A stretch of 64,000 bases of DNA from Metarhizium brunneum (lineage: Eukaryota > Ascomycota > Sordariomycetes > Hypocreales > Clavicipitaceae): assembly GCF_013426205.1 (NCBI RefSeq), contig NC_089424.1, positions 3,968,001-4,032,000 of the forward strand, read 5' to 3'. This document shows positions 35,787 to 47,220 of this stretch, one piece after another (the stretch's first letter is position 1; every line of letters starts with the position of its first letter). The notes under the pieces are model-generated. The model did not search any database, was not told where the DNA came from, and was given only the letters and a program-made list of their open reading frames with translations. Both the position numbers and the translations under genes were made by a program.

Positions 35787-36510
35787 ATTTAGAATCGAAT
35801 ACTCTAGGGGAAGCAACTGGGTTTTTGACAATAATAGCTGGTTGACGGTTGTTGGTTTAAACGTACCAGGCAGGGAATCCAAGGGTATACATACGGGAAC
35901 TTTCATAGTGGCTATAGTTAGGTGCATGGGAAATTGGCAGAGACAAGTAGTATCCTTAATTTTATCATTGGTCAAATCATCACGAAACCGCCGGCCCCTT
36001 CCCGGCCCAAGAAAGCTTATTTCCAGTTGTCGACCATAGCATTAGATATGGCCCCATCTAGTAGCCTCGCTAGCCAACTCAAGCCTTCCGACGTCATCTC
36101 TCGGATAATATAAGTGTGGTTTAATCGGGGGTCATGTGAATGCACATACAATCGGGGGATTAGTATGAAATATATATACAAGACCCTCATGACAACGAAC
36201 GAGTTGTCCTAGGTGTAGGCAAAGCGAGCGAGAATAACTATGGAATACTTCTGTTCGGAGTCCTTTTGGTCACGGGAATGCAAACAGCCTCGCGTGCGGA
36301 TGGAAACCCATCTCTTTTTTCTTTAAACTTTTTCATCCTTGCCTTTATGTCAAGTCTTTCCGTAACGTCAAGCAAAAAACGACTGGTCACGCACTAAACA
36401 ATTGCACGAATTGTATTGGGTAGCTTTTCTCACTCACATAATTTTTACAATCGGCGCAAACTGCTCGAAATTAGCCACCAAATTCAACACTTGCTACAGT
36501 CCTCGGCTCC
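35787..36510. other. Intergenic
   Basis: A short frame at 36048-36113 begins MAPSSSLASQLKPSDVI, resembling the start of fungal DUF4336-type proteins, but it stops after 21 codons; a chance match or a tiny relic. Nothing else is seen. Confidence 0.4.
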
Positions 36511-37219
36511 ATGGGAATTCGCAGACACCCCACCGTCACAGACCATGCCGACTGGTCTTCACAGGAGTCGACTCGCGATCGTAAGTACGTTCCAAGCAAG
36601 CTCTACGGCCAGAATGTCAACCTGAGTCGTGTAGAAGTTGGTGACGAGTGCTGGACGTATGTAGCATGCGACTTAGACGAGCCCTGCAAAAACTGCGGCA
36701 GGCTGTCGGTTCATATAGACTGCATAGTCATAGCAGTGGATGGTGCTTATTGGAATAACGGCACTCTCAAGGCCAAGGCTGCTGCTGGAGTGTTTGTCGG
36801 TCACAAATCCACGTTCTATGACGGCTTCATCCTTAATGTGCCGAACCCAACAAGCCAAATAGCGAAGCTCAGAGCAGGTGTGCGTGGGCTGGAACAGGGT
36901 CTGGCCATTGAAAGTCAAGGAGTAGAAGACGAAAATTTGCGAAAGGTCGTCATCAAAGCAGATTCAGAATACCTTGTGAAGGGCATGACCGAATGGGTTT
37001 TTACGTGGAAGATGAATGGTTATCAGACATCAAGGGGGGCGGCCGTGGCAAATGCCTCACTATTGAGGAAGCTTTAGGAGCTTGTCGCACAGTTGAATGA
37101 ACAGAAAGCCGAGGTTCAATGTTCTCTTTTGGCATGTGCCCCGCGAGCACAACAGGAAGACAGATATGTGGGCGAATATGGCGTTGCGTAATGGCTGGGA
37201 CGAATCAATGATGATTTAG
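36511..37219 (+). pseudogene. RNase H-fold protein, inactivated
   Basis: The frame from 36511 encodes a fungal RNase H-domain protein: NVNLSRVEVGDECWTYVAC, CKNCGRL, then IAVDGAYWNNG with the first catalytic Asp, SQIAKLRAGVRGLEQGL and IKADSEYLVKGMTEW with another catalytic Asp. It is cut by TAG at 37075-37077, yet homology continues in frame (ELVAQLNEQKAEVQ) and then, after a frameshift near 37120, as FWHVPREHNRK and WANMALRNGWDES to a stop at 37219. The expected catalytic Glu (AEL motif) is Lys in IAKLRA, a G-to-A type change. Stop, shift and lost Glu together support a pseudogene. Origin as a retroelement part or a captured host gene cannot be told. Confidence 0.78.
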
Positions 37220-38919
37220 TGACTCTGATAGACCAGAAATGGTATGCAGCTAGGGACATTCATCAGAGGCGAACAATGAAGATGGCCGTGAATGGGATTC
37301 CGGTGCCCCAACACGATAATAGGGACACACAATCCCAATATCTTTCCACCATCAGCACTCAGCCTCGCCACCGGATCAAACAACGGCCCCTATACCATGT
37401 CCAAAACATATCAACAGCAAAAAATAAAGATGCAGCCTATTAAAACCCGTCCCTATCCTTCTAAATACTGCGCCCTCCACGCCACGCAGCCCTTCCACCC
37501 ACCGCGATGCAAGCTAGCTTGTTTGAACAGCGACGAATGACTTCCCTTTGAACCCGCACGATCCCTTGACCACGTGTGCACACACAAACCCGATGGCACT
37601 AACGTCCTTCACTTTTTCTTAATCCTCGTTGTCTAAGTTCGATCAGTGGCCTCACTAGCCAAGTCAAGCCCTCGGGCTCTGGTAAGCGCAAGTTTGGAAC
37701 GACCTATAAAAGCAATAACTCGGACGATGAAAATGACACTAGTCGTCCTACGAGGGCGAGGAAAACAGCCAATTCCGCCACTGCCAACAATTCCAGCTCT
37801 GTAGGTCTCAGTAAAGAAGCCAGGATGCAGATGTTGGTGTGTTCACGACGGGATGGCCAAACAAGCAGCAAAGCGACCAGATGTACCGCCGGAAGCCGGC
37901 GAGGGAGAAGAATAGGCGAGAGGGGAGCAGATTAGAGACTGAGTCAAGGTGGTGTTGAATGATTTAGTTGAATTAGGCTGCGCTGTAGTTTTTTACCCGG
38001 CCTCCCTTATTTTTCACTACTAGTTTGAGCTGCTTTATCTTCGAACGTTGTTTATGAGTTAACGCAGGCCTTAACGGCTCAGACTAGTGGTTGAGAATAA
38101 GGAAGACGGCCTAAAAAAATTACAGCGCAGCCAAAGAATACTGCAGCGCGGCCTGAGATAAATAACCTAGATGCTTGGGGGGTGGAGGAGTATTTGCCGA
38201 GGTACATCGCGAGGCTAAGTAAGCTGGTGAAGATGAGAGAGAAGTATAAGCGAATGATGTGCTACCGTTAGATCAACCAGACATTTCTGTATCCCATTCA
38301 TGCCGCAACGTCGGATTGATTCTGTCATGGCCAGTAGTTATATACCATCAAGAATTAGTTAAATTATAGCGTAATTTTACTTGGTGATCCAAAGCGGCAG
38401 TCTTTCTTGGCCCATCTAGGCACTCGAGTTTGCTATCTGCCACACACTGCATCGCTCATCCTTCACTGCTCAAATCGCGACCATCTACCATATCATTGCC
38501 GAATCTTCTCAGCCTATTGCCAAGGTCCTGCGAGGTTTGCCACAATCAAGACCGCCTCCTCTGCTGCTCAGGCTACCGCACCACCTGCTACTGCGTCTGG
38601 ACCACCAGGTGCGTGATCGAGATAATCACAACAGAGGATGCGTTGCGGGAGGAGTAGAGGTTGCACCAGCTCGCAGTCAACCTAAGATGGTGCTCTCGTG
38701 AATGGAATTGATAGCGATCATCTGATATGATAAGTTATTTCGTAACAAAGGTCGGTATTAAGCTCCTCATCTTCTTTTTCTCTGTGCTGGATAAACGGGT
38801 GAGCCCATCCGTATTGTGATAAACATTTGCTCTTTCACCACATGTTGTAAAGCTGCTTCAGAAGCCGGCGCAAAAGATTGAAAGAATATGCACACCTTGG
38901 CTCAAACCTAGTTAATTCA
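37220..38919. other. Intergenic with possible coding fragments
   Basis: 37650-37900 (plus) reads KPSGSGKRKFGTTYKSNNSD followed by TRARKTANSATANNSSS, a low-complexity basic stretch like part of a nuclear protein, without start or clear end. 38400-38660 has a similar weak Ala/Thr/Pro-rich frame. Possibly exons or relics; I do not call genes. Confidence 0.35.
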
Positions 38920-39921
38920 TCACCATCCCATATTCCAAGATCCCATTGGGTGACTCCTCTCGAAGTAAGTGTCACGGGGTGACAGAGAGCGTGCACGCCT
39001 CTTAGATGCTCTTTCCTCCATTTCTTCCAGGATTTGGCGTTTTCGCTCCATTGGATCCATGTGAATACCGACAAAGGTAAAGATATCGGGTATATTTGCG
39101 GCGTCTGGCTTGCGAATATCCCTTGAGATCATATTTGACTTGGCTTTAACAGTCATGATCAAGTAATTGTTATTGATGAATTGAAAGACAGGTTCGCATT
39201 CCGACGCTTGAGCTTTTAATGGTATCTTCTGACAACCAGCCGTTTTCGGAGGATGGAAGGGCACGAATTGGCAGCCAGAATCTGAACTCAAATATGCATG
39301 GCCGGTAATCTTGGCCTCTCCATCTGGGGGTTTGCAACATTCTTCGTCCTCGTCGATATGATAAAACTCCACATATTTCGACCTGTAGAAGTCGTGGTAA
39401 CAATGGTCGACATGATCCACAGAATACAAGTCGAAGCTCTTGTTGGTGATGGATTCCAGGACAGGCCTAAGGCCGTCTCCCCCTTTCTCAACCCCCAGCA
39501 TGGCCTTATAGGCTGCGTAGACTATTTGTTCCTTGCGACTCTCATCCTCCCGAGTGGAATTTCGCTCTTCCTGCTGCTGTTCTTTTTCATCTTGTAACTG
39601 CATCTTTCGGTCTGTGCGTTGTTCCTTTAACTCATAGTAGTAATCGGCATCTGATCCTGTATACGAATGTTCTGATTCCTCGTCATCACCCGAGAGGTAG
39701 CATTCGCAGTCGTCCTCGTCGTCACATGTATATGCGACATCTGAGCCATCTGATTCGTTGCCTTCATCCTCTCCTAATTCTGATATGTCTTCGTCAAAGT
39801 CCCAGGGTGCAACATCACGGTCCTCTGTGATTGTCAGGATGACTAGACGACAGTACCAGGCTGGGAGTTCCCTTGTCGTACGGCGATGACGTGGAGATGA
39901 GGTAGGCTGGTTTTGTTTCAT
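38920..39921 (-). CDS. Acidic protein of unknown function
   Basis: 333 residues, single exon. It begins MKQNQPTSSPRHRR, then ELPAWYCRLVILTIT. Residues about 40-95 are very acidic (Asp/Glu/Ser), about 98-135 are Gln/Glu/Lys/Arg-rich and may form a coiled coil (DRKMQLQDEKEQQQEERN), and 140-260 is an ordinary globular composition with several Cys and His (VDHVDHCYHDFYRSKYVEFY, ECCKPPDGEAKITGHAYLSS). The C-terminus (GIHMDPMERKRQILEEMEER) resembles the end of lineage-specific fungal proteins of unknown role. No catalytic motif is visible. The intact 1 kb frame and mixed composition make a real gene likely; nuclear or cytosolic location is a guess. Confidence 0.72.
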   Translation of the reverse strand: MKQNQPTSSPRHRRTTRELPAWYCRLVILTITEDRDVAPWDFDEDISELGEDEGNESDGSDVAYTCDDEDDCECYLSGDDEESEHSYTGSDADYYYELKEQRTDRKMQLQDEKEQQQEERNSTREDESRKEQIVYAAYKAMLGVEKGGDGLRPVLESITNKSFDLYSVDHVDHCYHDFYRSKYVEFYHIDEDEECCKPPDGEAKITGHAYLSSDSGCQFVPFHPPKTAGCQKIPLKAQASECEPVFQFINNNYLIMTVKAKSNMISRDIRKPDAANIPDIFTFVGIHMDPMERKRQILEEMEERASKRRARSLSPRDTYFERSHPMGSWNMGW

Positions 39922-40627
39922 TGTGTTGCGTTTACAACAGCAATTTGCGCAGTGGAAAATGTTGACATTTTTGGAGGCTTTTTAGGGCCTCAATTGATAG
40001 CTTTGTACTCCGTATTGGTGATGATGATGAAAGAACTGAGATGAGTGATGAAAAATCCTGCAAATTTGGCCCCTGTCGTGCCCAGTCGGGTCGGGGGCCC
40101 TTGCAAGCCCCTTCAAATGTTGGGACGGCACAGGACCAGACCCCTGCATGTGATGATAACGAACATTGAACCCTCAGGTGCCGTCAACTTAAATTTGACT
40201 CCATGTCCGCACAGTGCTGGTGTCCTGCTCCATCCACATGCTGTGTGAGAGTATGTATTCAAGATGCCATTTGCCAATATTGAAGCTTTGAGAATGGAGC
40301 ATGTAGCGATAATCGAATCATCTCCCACGCGACACACCCTGTATATATTGTCATCCACCATCCTCTTTGGGCCCTGCGTTGCTCAGGACGAAACTCCAGG
40401 CCAAGACATACATTAGCAATCAAGGAGCCGGACATGTTTAAATGTAGAAAAACGTTTATTGTTTCCTTAAGCGCATCAAATTCTGGTATATAAAACCCGA
40501 GGATAAAATCCGGGATCAAAACTCCATCAATCGTGACCATCGTGTGCATTGCGCATTTCTCCTATACCCATGTAGCGGGCTCTGGTCGCAATGGACTTTT
40601 GCGTCTAGACTTGGACACTAAGTTCTT
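39922..40627. other. Intergenic
   Basis: Contains a TACTCCGTA copy at 40006-40014. The 96-residue minus frame at 40259-40549 has no recognisable motif. Confidence 0.55.
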
Positions 40628-41721
40628 CTATTTAGCTTTGTAGTCGCCTACCCATAGGCCTGTCAAGCTTGTCCAAATCGTAACAGCTTTTGGCTTAAGC
40701 ATGCTTTTCAGGGTGCAAGTATGAGGTTCATATGAGCCATAGGCTCCTGGGGTATAATCATAGTTGACTGGACTTTCCATCCCTAGTAGTATCAAATAGA
40801 TCTGCCCTACACTGTATTTGGTAAAAGATTCCGGGTCTTGGTCCCGTTCAATTCTGTTCGAGTCCATTCCTTTCATTAGTGCTCCCAGAAGCAGGGATGA
40901 GCATAAAAAGTTGCATCCTTTGTCGCCTTTGAGAAGATCGTCATGTAACTCGCCGAGTAGATGTATCATTTTACGGACCGATTCCGTTCGTTCTTTCTCG
41001 ATGGCAGCTGTATCGCAAGTTAGCGTGTTCCTCAGCCTGGAAGATATAAATCCATACTTAATAATTCGGGCGGCAGTGGCAAGCACACGGTCTCAAGAGG
41101 GCCCTGACTATCCGTCATAGCCAGCCTCGTCATCTGCTTAAATATATTTTCGGATGAAAATACCCACGACACAAAGAGCCAGATAGTCGAGTCTCTGCCG
41201 TATGCTGTTGGCAGAGAGAGTTGGAGATATTCTATCCAAATATTGGCAAAAAATTCGGTTATTTCGTGGCAATCGTAGTAGTCTACCAAAACAGAAAATC
41301 TTGCCAAAGTTTCTATGTCGACGGAATACGGCACCTCACGATGATGGCCATGTAGAATGTTCATCAGGAGGATGAAAACATTAACATCCCATTCCGTTGC
41401 TGTTATCTCATAACGCAGTGGTAGAGCTGCGTCGTTTTTGTCGATTTTTTCGTTGGAAGTTGTACCAGGCTGCTGAGGGGAGATGGTGCTTTCCTTCCAG
41501 CCCCCGGATAGCATTGTATTGAAGACAGGCGATGCAAGACTCAAATGCCTCGAGGAGAGTCGAAATCGAACCTCTTTTTCCTCATCTTGATCAGTTGAAT
41601 ATCCATGTTCGTCGGTTGCATGTTCGTCAGCTTGACCCCAGTCAAGGTGTTGCAAGTTTGGACGTCGGAGAACTAGCAGTACGTCGCCCTGGGGATCGAG
41701 TTCAAAGGTTTGTTCCTGCAT
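40628..41721 (-). pseudogene. BTB/POZ-domain protein with an apparent frameshift
   Basis: The first frame (41721 to about 41073) encodes a BTB domain: DVLLVLRRPN, VRFRLSSRHLSLASPVF, NTMLSGGWKES, VFILLMNILHGHHREVPY, LARFSVLVDYYDC. It then stops soon after VCLPLPPELL. The next frame continues without a gap as ARIIKYGFISSRLRN, AIEKERTESVRKMIH, CSSLLLGALMKGM and HTCTLKSMLKPK, the usual C-terminal half of this fungal BTB family, ending at 40628. A loss of one base near 41073 explains the switch. I tried a 52-base intron and it does not restore the second frame. So it is either a recent pseudogene or a sequencing error. If intact, it would be a 350-360-residue BTB adaptor, a type often found among accessory fungal genes. 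Confidence 0.65.
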
Positions 41722-43701
41722 CCTGGAGGTAGGTAATGATGAGAAGCGTAAAAGAAGTGCTCAACGGGCGAGAGGAGAGACGAGGCACAACAAGGCCTTT
41801 AAAGTACGAAAAATGCAGTTTCACTCCGTTTGCGGCAAAAGCTAACAAACGCATCAAGTAACTGTGAATTGCTCGACGGGCTTACTCTTTTTACTAGGTG
41901 CGCTCAGGTTTTATAAAAATCCCTTTCTAAATAAAATATATTATAATATAAAAAGATATACGTAAATATACATGAATATGCGTAAACATATTTTACTATA
42001 AACTATATAAAAAAGCTAATATTTAATAAAAACCAGGGGGATCATCGTATTTAGGGAAATGACGATTCACAAATAAGTAGGGGACTCTTGTTTGCCGTTT
42101 GCGCCTTGTCGGATATTTTATGTTGGTCAAACGGCAGCAGGTTCATTCATTGATATCTATGAATTGTGGATGAGCCCTAGCGCTGGGAACTGACAAACGG
42201 CTTTCAGGTCTGAATAAGCCAGAGCCAAATTTCCTCCCAGCTCTAGTACTGCGAACCCCCTCACCCTTAAATGGTTTGCATCTGTGGGACTTGGCCTTGA
42301 CAAAGACACCTTGCTCCATCGCCGGCAGAGTCACGGCAATATGAAAGGCTGGCGGAGAGCGCAAGCCTTTTCGTATGTGACACGGAAATGGCCCAATGCC
42401 AAAGGTTACACGAGGGCTACGGTCACGGGATCCAGGGAAAAGTCCCTGATTGTCGCCAATTTCGGATGCAGAAGCGGTCGCGGGAAGGAACGGGACGTTG
42501 TCGGCGAGTCCAAACTACGCGTCCGGAGTCGCCGATCACGAAACCCCTTCTATTTTGGTCCTAAACCGCGTTATTTCTACGACGAAATGTCATAAGGAGC
42601 GCCGCAGGGTAACTAGCCGTGGGATCGACAGGGCTCGTATGGGTCTACTGTCAGCCGGCTAGGAGAGTCTGGTCTCAAAATTGGCTCTCGGGCTGTACTA
42701 GGCTGCGAACCAAAGATGCACGGCGCTGACGAACGAACCCACTTGGACTTTGCTCGACCTCTTAGAGTGCTAGGCGCGACTCGGCGAGAGCTGATGAAAC
42801 CGCATAGACCGTGAGCTGACCTGCCGCTCGGGAATCCCCCACATGGGTCAACTACATGTATGTATGTACGATGGAGAACCTTCAGCAAATGCAATCTGTG
42901 AGTCTCGACCTACATACACAGATCCCATAGGGCGACGGCAGGAATTTAACCTCGAAGAAGCAGCACTGGTGCCACACGACGACCAAGCAAGATTTGCGGC
43001 TGTAGATGCTGCAAGGTCACCCCAGGTTCCGCGGTACGGCATAAAGGCATCGGCATTGAAACATTTGAACTCTATCGGCCGCCAGCCCACACCCACTGTA
43101 CTATGCCGCTTACCCGTTTATCCAGGGGCACCGTCTCCATATACGAACCGGCTAGAACGGAACATTGAATCCAGTCATCTTGGGGGGGCAAACAGGGCCG
43201 CGTCACATCAACGGACGGCCCCGTCCGTGCGCGGCAATGGGACCGTGTCTAGACCAGACTCTATAGTATCAATACTCTGTACAACACCAGCCTCGTTCAG
43301 ACCAGACCTTTAATGCGCTTTGGGCTACCATGCCGCTTGCACATGCCGTATTCCCGAGCCCACCGCTCCTCATGTCAAGTCTGTCTGGTACGAAGAACAG
43401 GGAACATGCCTGCAGATTCATCAGAAGTCAGCCGATCGGTCCATCCAGATGGTACCGGATTCTCGTCTCAACTGGGGTTGACCTTCTCCGCAAGTCGCGG
43501 CTGTTGATGCTCTTCTTCAGCGCGTTTGTTGAAACCGAGAACCTTTCTCCTTGAATTAAAGTCAGGCATTGCCCAATTGTGCCGCCAAGACTGAGCCCAG
43601 TCTCAAGACAACAGGAGCTCCAAAGTTGAGATTTTGACAACTTCATCAGTTGCCTACTCTCTAGTCACTCGTTTAGTACCAAGAATCCTATCCCGCTTGC
43701 A
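41722..43701. other. Gene-free stretch with AT-rich core and repeat copy B
   Basis: 41920-42040 is strongly AT-rich; 42368-42457 is a dispersed repeat copy; the rest to 43650 holds only short overlapping frames on both strands. No gene is supported. Confidence 0.55.
42368..42457. repeat. Dispersed repeat, copy B
   Basis: Aligns with 9721-9800 in the same orientation, with a 12-base insertion (CCAATGCCAAAG region) after ACACGGAAATGG. See copy A. Confidence 0.6.
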
Positions 43702-45916
43702 ATGCGGCACCACGCATCATCGCGCTACCTTGCGCTTTTGGGGGTTGCTGTCCGTTTTGTAGCCGCCGCTACTACCGTCACCTCCACGGCTCTCATCATC
43801 GCCGCCAACGACGCTGATGTCGCAAAAGCAAGCCTTGGCCTGGACGCGTATGGAATCCCTTGGACCAAGGCACTTATTCCCCAGGCCGGCGGATCGCTGC
43901 CCGCCCTGAACTCGACCGCCACCAATGGCAACTATGGTAGCATCGTCGTTTTGGACAGCGTTGCCTACGACTACAACGGAACGTACCGCAGCGCCCTGAC
44001 GACGGATCAATGGAACCAGCTCTACAGTTATCAGTCGGCCTTTCATGTGCGCATGGTTCGACTCGAGGAGTTTCCTGGCCCGGAATTCGGTGAGCACCGC
44101 CGCCTTGGGGCATGACGATGCCCCGGAATCTCATTGCAATCGTCGACTTCTGCTAATGACGCAATCCAGGCACCACGGCTCTCGGGTCATGCTGCAACAA
44201 CAACCAAGAGCAGCTTGTCAGCCTCAACAGCAGCACTCCCTTTCCGGGCGCAAATCTCAAGACGTATGTGGCCTCTTACTCGCGGTTGTACGCCTCGGTT
44301 GCTAATAATCCTGGCATAGTGGCGCGACTGTAAGCACCGTCGGCCTCTGGCACTATCCAGCCCAGATAACCGATTCAAGCATCGCCACGGCGTTTGCTGT
44401 CTTTGCACCTGCTACTGGATTCTCCACGGAATCTGTTGCGGCCGTCATCAACAACATCAGCGGCCGTGAACAGATGGTGTGGTTCCTTGACTTTGCCCCC
44501 GACTGGTCTGCAACGTCTAGCTTCCTGCAGCATACGTATATCCATTGGATGACGCGCAGTTTGTTTGTTGGTAAACGAAAGGTGTATCTAAACACCCAAG
44601 TAGACGACATCCATCTCGAGACAGACATGTATCTGCCCGCCAACACGACGTTCAAGCTTCGACCGGGAGACCTAGACGCCCACGTCACTTGGCAGAAGAG
44701 CATAAACAGCCGTCTACCCGCTGGCTCCGATTACCGAATGGAGCTTGGTCACAATGGCAATGGCGATATCGACTCGTCTATCGACGAGGATACCTCCACC
44801 CCGAGAAAGTGCAACCCCAACCAAGCCGTCGATTATGTGCAGCCACCCGACCCCCCTCTCGAGTTTGTCAAGCCCCCTGGTACGGGGGTCGATCTGTGGC
44901 CCTCGCGCTTTGTAACATATACTTGGTCCAAGGCTTGCGCTAGCATAGATCCCTTGGCTGCATGGTTTCTGACCGCAGCAAATCTCAATTCATTTGCCCA
45001 CGTTTCTCATACCTTCTCCCACGAGGAACTAGACAACTCGACCTACCACGACGCCACCCGCGAGATCTCATTCAACCAAGCCTGGCTAGCCCAGATGGGC
45101 ATCTCACAGGCACAGAGATTCTCGCCCCAAGGCCTGATCCCCCCGGCAATTACTGGCCTACACAACGCAGACGCCATCAAGGCATGGACAGACAACGGTA
45201 TCAAGTACGCCGTGGGTGATAATACCCGACCCATCCTGGTAAATCAGCAGAACCAGTACTGGCCACTTGCTTCTACCGTAGCCGTCAACGGCGCCACGGG
45301 CATCTGGATCATTCCCCGTTGGGCCACCACCATCTACTACAACTGCGATACATCCGATTGTACCCTGCAGGAGTGGAAAGATACCTCAGCGGGTTCCGGT
45401 ACCTTTAGCAACTTGCTTGACAACGCCCGCACAACCAATAGCCGCTATCTCCTACGTCTCCAGGCCGACCCGTACATGTTCCACCAAGCAAATCTACGTC
45501 AGACCGATATGCCGTCCATCACTGTGGGATCACAGACTGGTAAAATGTCCCTGATCATGTCGTGGGTGGAAACGGTGGCCCAGGAGATGGTCCGTCTGAC
45601 CAACTGGCCCATAACCTCGCTCAAGCACGACGACATTGCGACGTACTTTATCAATCGCATGACCCTGGATGCATGCCAGCCGCATGCGAGCTACACGTAT
45701 TCCGCGGACGGTACTTCCATCACGGCCATCACTGTCTCCGCTAATAATGCGGCCTGCAGCGTTCCTGTTCCGGTAACCATCCCAAGCGGTACCGTCTCCG
45801 CTAGTGGCGGCTCTCCAAAGAGCGATAATTTGGGAAATGAGCCTCCAATTGTTTGGGTTACGTTGTCGGGGTCGCCGGTGACGCTGACCTTGAGCACCCC
45901 GGTTAAGCTGGGATAA
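43702..45916 (+). CDS. agd3: Agd3-type extracellular polysaccharide deacetylase (CBM87 + CE18)
   Basis: Three exons (43702-44089, 44170-44263, 44320-45916) give 692 residues, near the length of Aspergillus Agd3. A signal peptide (RYLALLGVAVRFVAA) precedes the N-terminal carbohydrate-binding region, with TALGSCCNNNQEQLVSLNSS across intron 1 and STVGLWHYPAQITDS after intron 2. The CE18 deacetylase part shows the metal-binding VYLNTQVDDIHLETDMY (Asp pair at about 253-254) and HVSHTFSHEELDNSTYHDA (His pair near 387). Agd3 removes acetyl groups from N-acetylgalactosamine in galactosaminogalactan, making the polymer cationic and adhesive; that is established for Aspergillus. The other genes of that pathway (epimerase, glycosyltransferase, hydrolases) are not in this window, so linkage is absent here or they lie outside. 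All metal ligands I can judge are kept, so activity is likely. Confidence 0.92.
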
Positions 45917-46536
45917 AAGTGTCTTTTGGGGAATAGCTGAGGCATGGGTGGGCTTGAGATGGCGGATGTGTAGTATTATGGGGGGTCTAGTCGGGAATTG
46001 ATAGACGATCGTGTCACTTTGGCTAGAGTGGCGTGAATTTTACCCCTTCTATGTAATTATTAATATTTTTTTGAAGATTCACTAGTAGTCGTGCAGACAT
46101 TGTAGTGACAGGCTGCTGGGGCGCAGTTGACCTTGTGATGTTTTGAAGCCGTGTATCCTTGATAGTTTTGCTCTGTTGGCTAGTCACCGTCCCTTACCCA
46201 GGAATAGGAGGTGATGAGTAAAGTTACAGGATATTGCTAATAAATGAATCGTAGTTACTGCCTGATCGCCATACAATTTGATTATACCGACTGGACCAGC
46301 ATGACAGTCTGTGGTCTGGGAAGAGCTGATTCCCCCGCCAGGTTAGGTGGTACCCCAAACGGGCAAGGCGTCGACGGTCCTCGCCGCCAGGCCGTTGGCC
46401 CGCCCCGCGCTAAACCCCACTGGTAATGTCTACGTATGTAGGGGAATGACATCTGGGATCTGGAGTTTCGTCACAATTCGATGGGCCATGGCCGTGAATT
46501 ACACCCAGCTATTTAGTAACCAGCGAGTTTTTAAAG
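45917..46536. other. Intergenic
   Basis: Downstream DNA of the deacetylase gene; no gene or structure seen. Confidence 0.6.
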
Positions 46537-46996
46537 TCAGGAAACCGTTATAGACTTGCCACAATAAGCAACTGTGCACAGATGGAGAGGAGTCCGGTCT
46601 AATTCCGAATCAACTTCGGCGGCGGCCATGATCAACTTGCGTTTTGCGTGTGCTCGTCTTATTCCCAGATGAATGTCAGAAACCGGTTGCGCGAACCCAA
46701 ACGGGAGGACAGTCAAATCGACATCCCACAAGTCGATGCAAATCTTGAGAGCCTGCGGTATGTGCGTTCAGCTCTTGTCTTTAAATTGGGTTGCTCAACG
46801 CACGTACCATGCAAACGGGCCAGGCGAGCTCTTCTGAGGAAAAGCCGTTGGTCGCAACCTTGGCAGCATAGATCTTCGCGTATTTCGTCAAGTGCAGCAT
46901 CAGGTTGGCGCTATGCGTCACAAGGCCCAGGTCGTCGGCGCAGCTCTCGGTCCCGGTGAAGTCACTGGCCAAAAAGTGCCAAAAGGTGCCAAAAGG
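46537..46996 (-). pseudogene. Unidentified gene fragment of two exons
   Basis: On the minus strand 46996 to about 46809 reads FGTFWHFLASDFTG, GLVTHSANLMLHLTKYAKIY and SSEELAWPVCM, followed by a good donor (GTACGT). After an acceptor (ACCGCAG) the frame continues ALKICIDLWDVDLTVLPFGF, KRKLIMAAAEVDSELD and HLCTVAYCGKSITVS to the stop at 46537. The two parts join in phase and their composition is protein-like. There is no ATG: an in-frame stop lies just upstream (46999-46997), at the TTTTGGCAC repeats. It may therefore be the 3' part of a broken gene, or need a further upstream exon. I do not recognise the family. Confidence 0.4.
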
Positions 46997-47016
46997 TCAA
47001 CTCGCTGGTGCCAAAA
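46976..47016. repeat. GTGCCAAAA short repeats (reverse of TTTTGGCAC)
   Basis: GTGCCAAAA at 46976-46984, 46986-46994 and 47008-47016. It is the reverse complement of the nonamer repeated at 28251-28295. Confidence 0.7.
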
Positions 47017-47220
47017 GCCACCAGGCTACGGCGCGGTGCTCTCCATTTCGAGTGGGAAATGTTGGGCATCAATGGTCTGACGTGTTTCGAATGCCATTGG
47101 CTGTCTTTGCAGGGCTGCGAACGCGCATGCTGACACGGCGGTTCTGCTCCCGCCCCTGGAAAAAAATATGACTGGACTCATACACCGTCCGGTGCTGCCA
47201 GGCAGCGTCGCCACGAAAGC

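Noticed and set aside
40990..41110. 52-base intron that might repair the BTB gene
   Set aside because: Removing GTGTGC...TTCCAG joins the wrong frame, so it does not restore the C-terminal half.
43210..43700. Short frames just before the deacetylase gene
   Set aside because: No motif; the region is best read as its promoter and leader.
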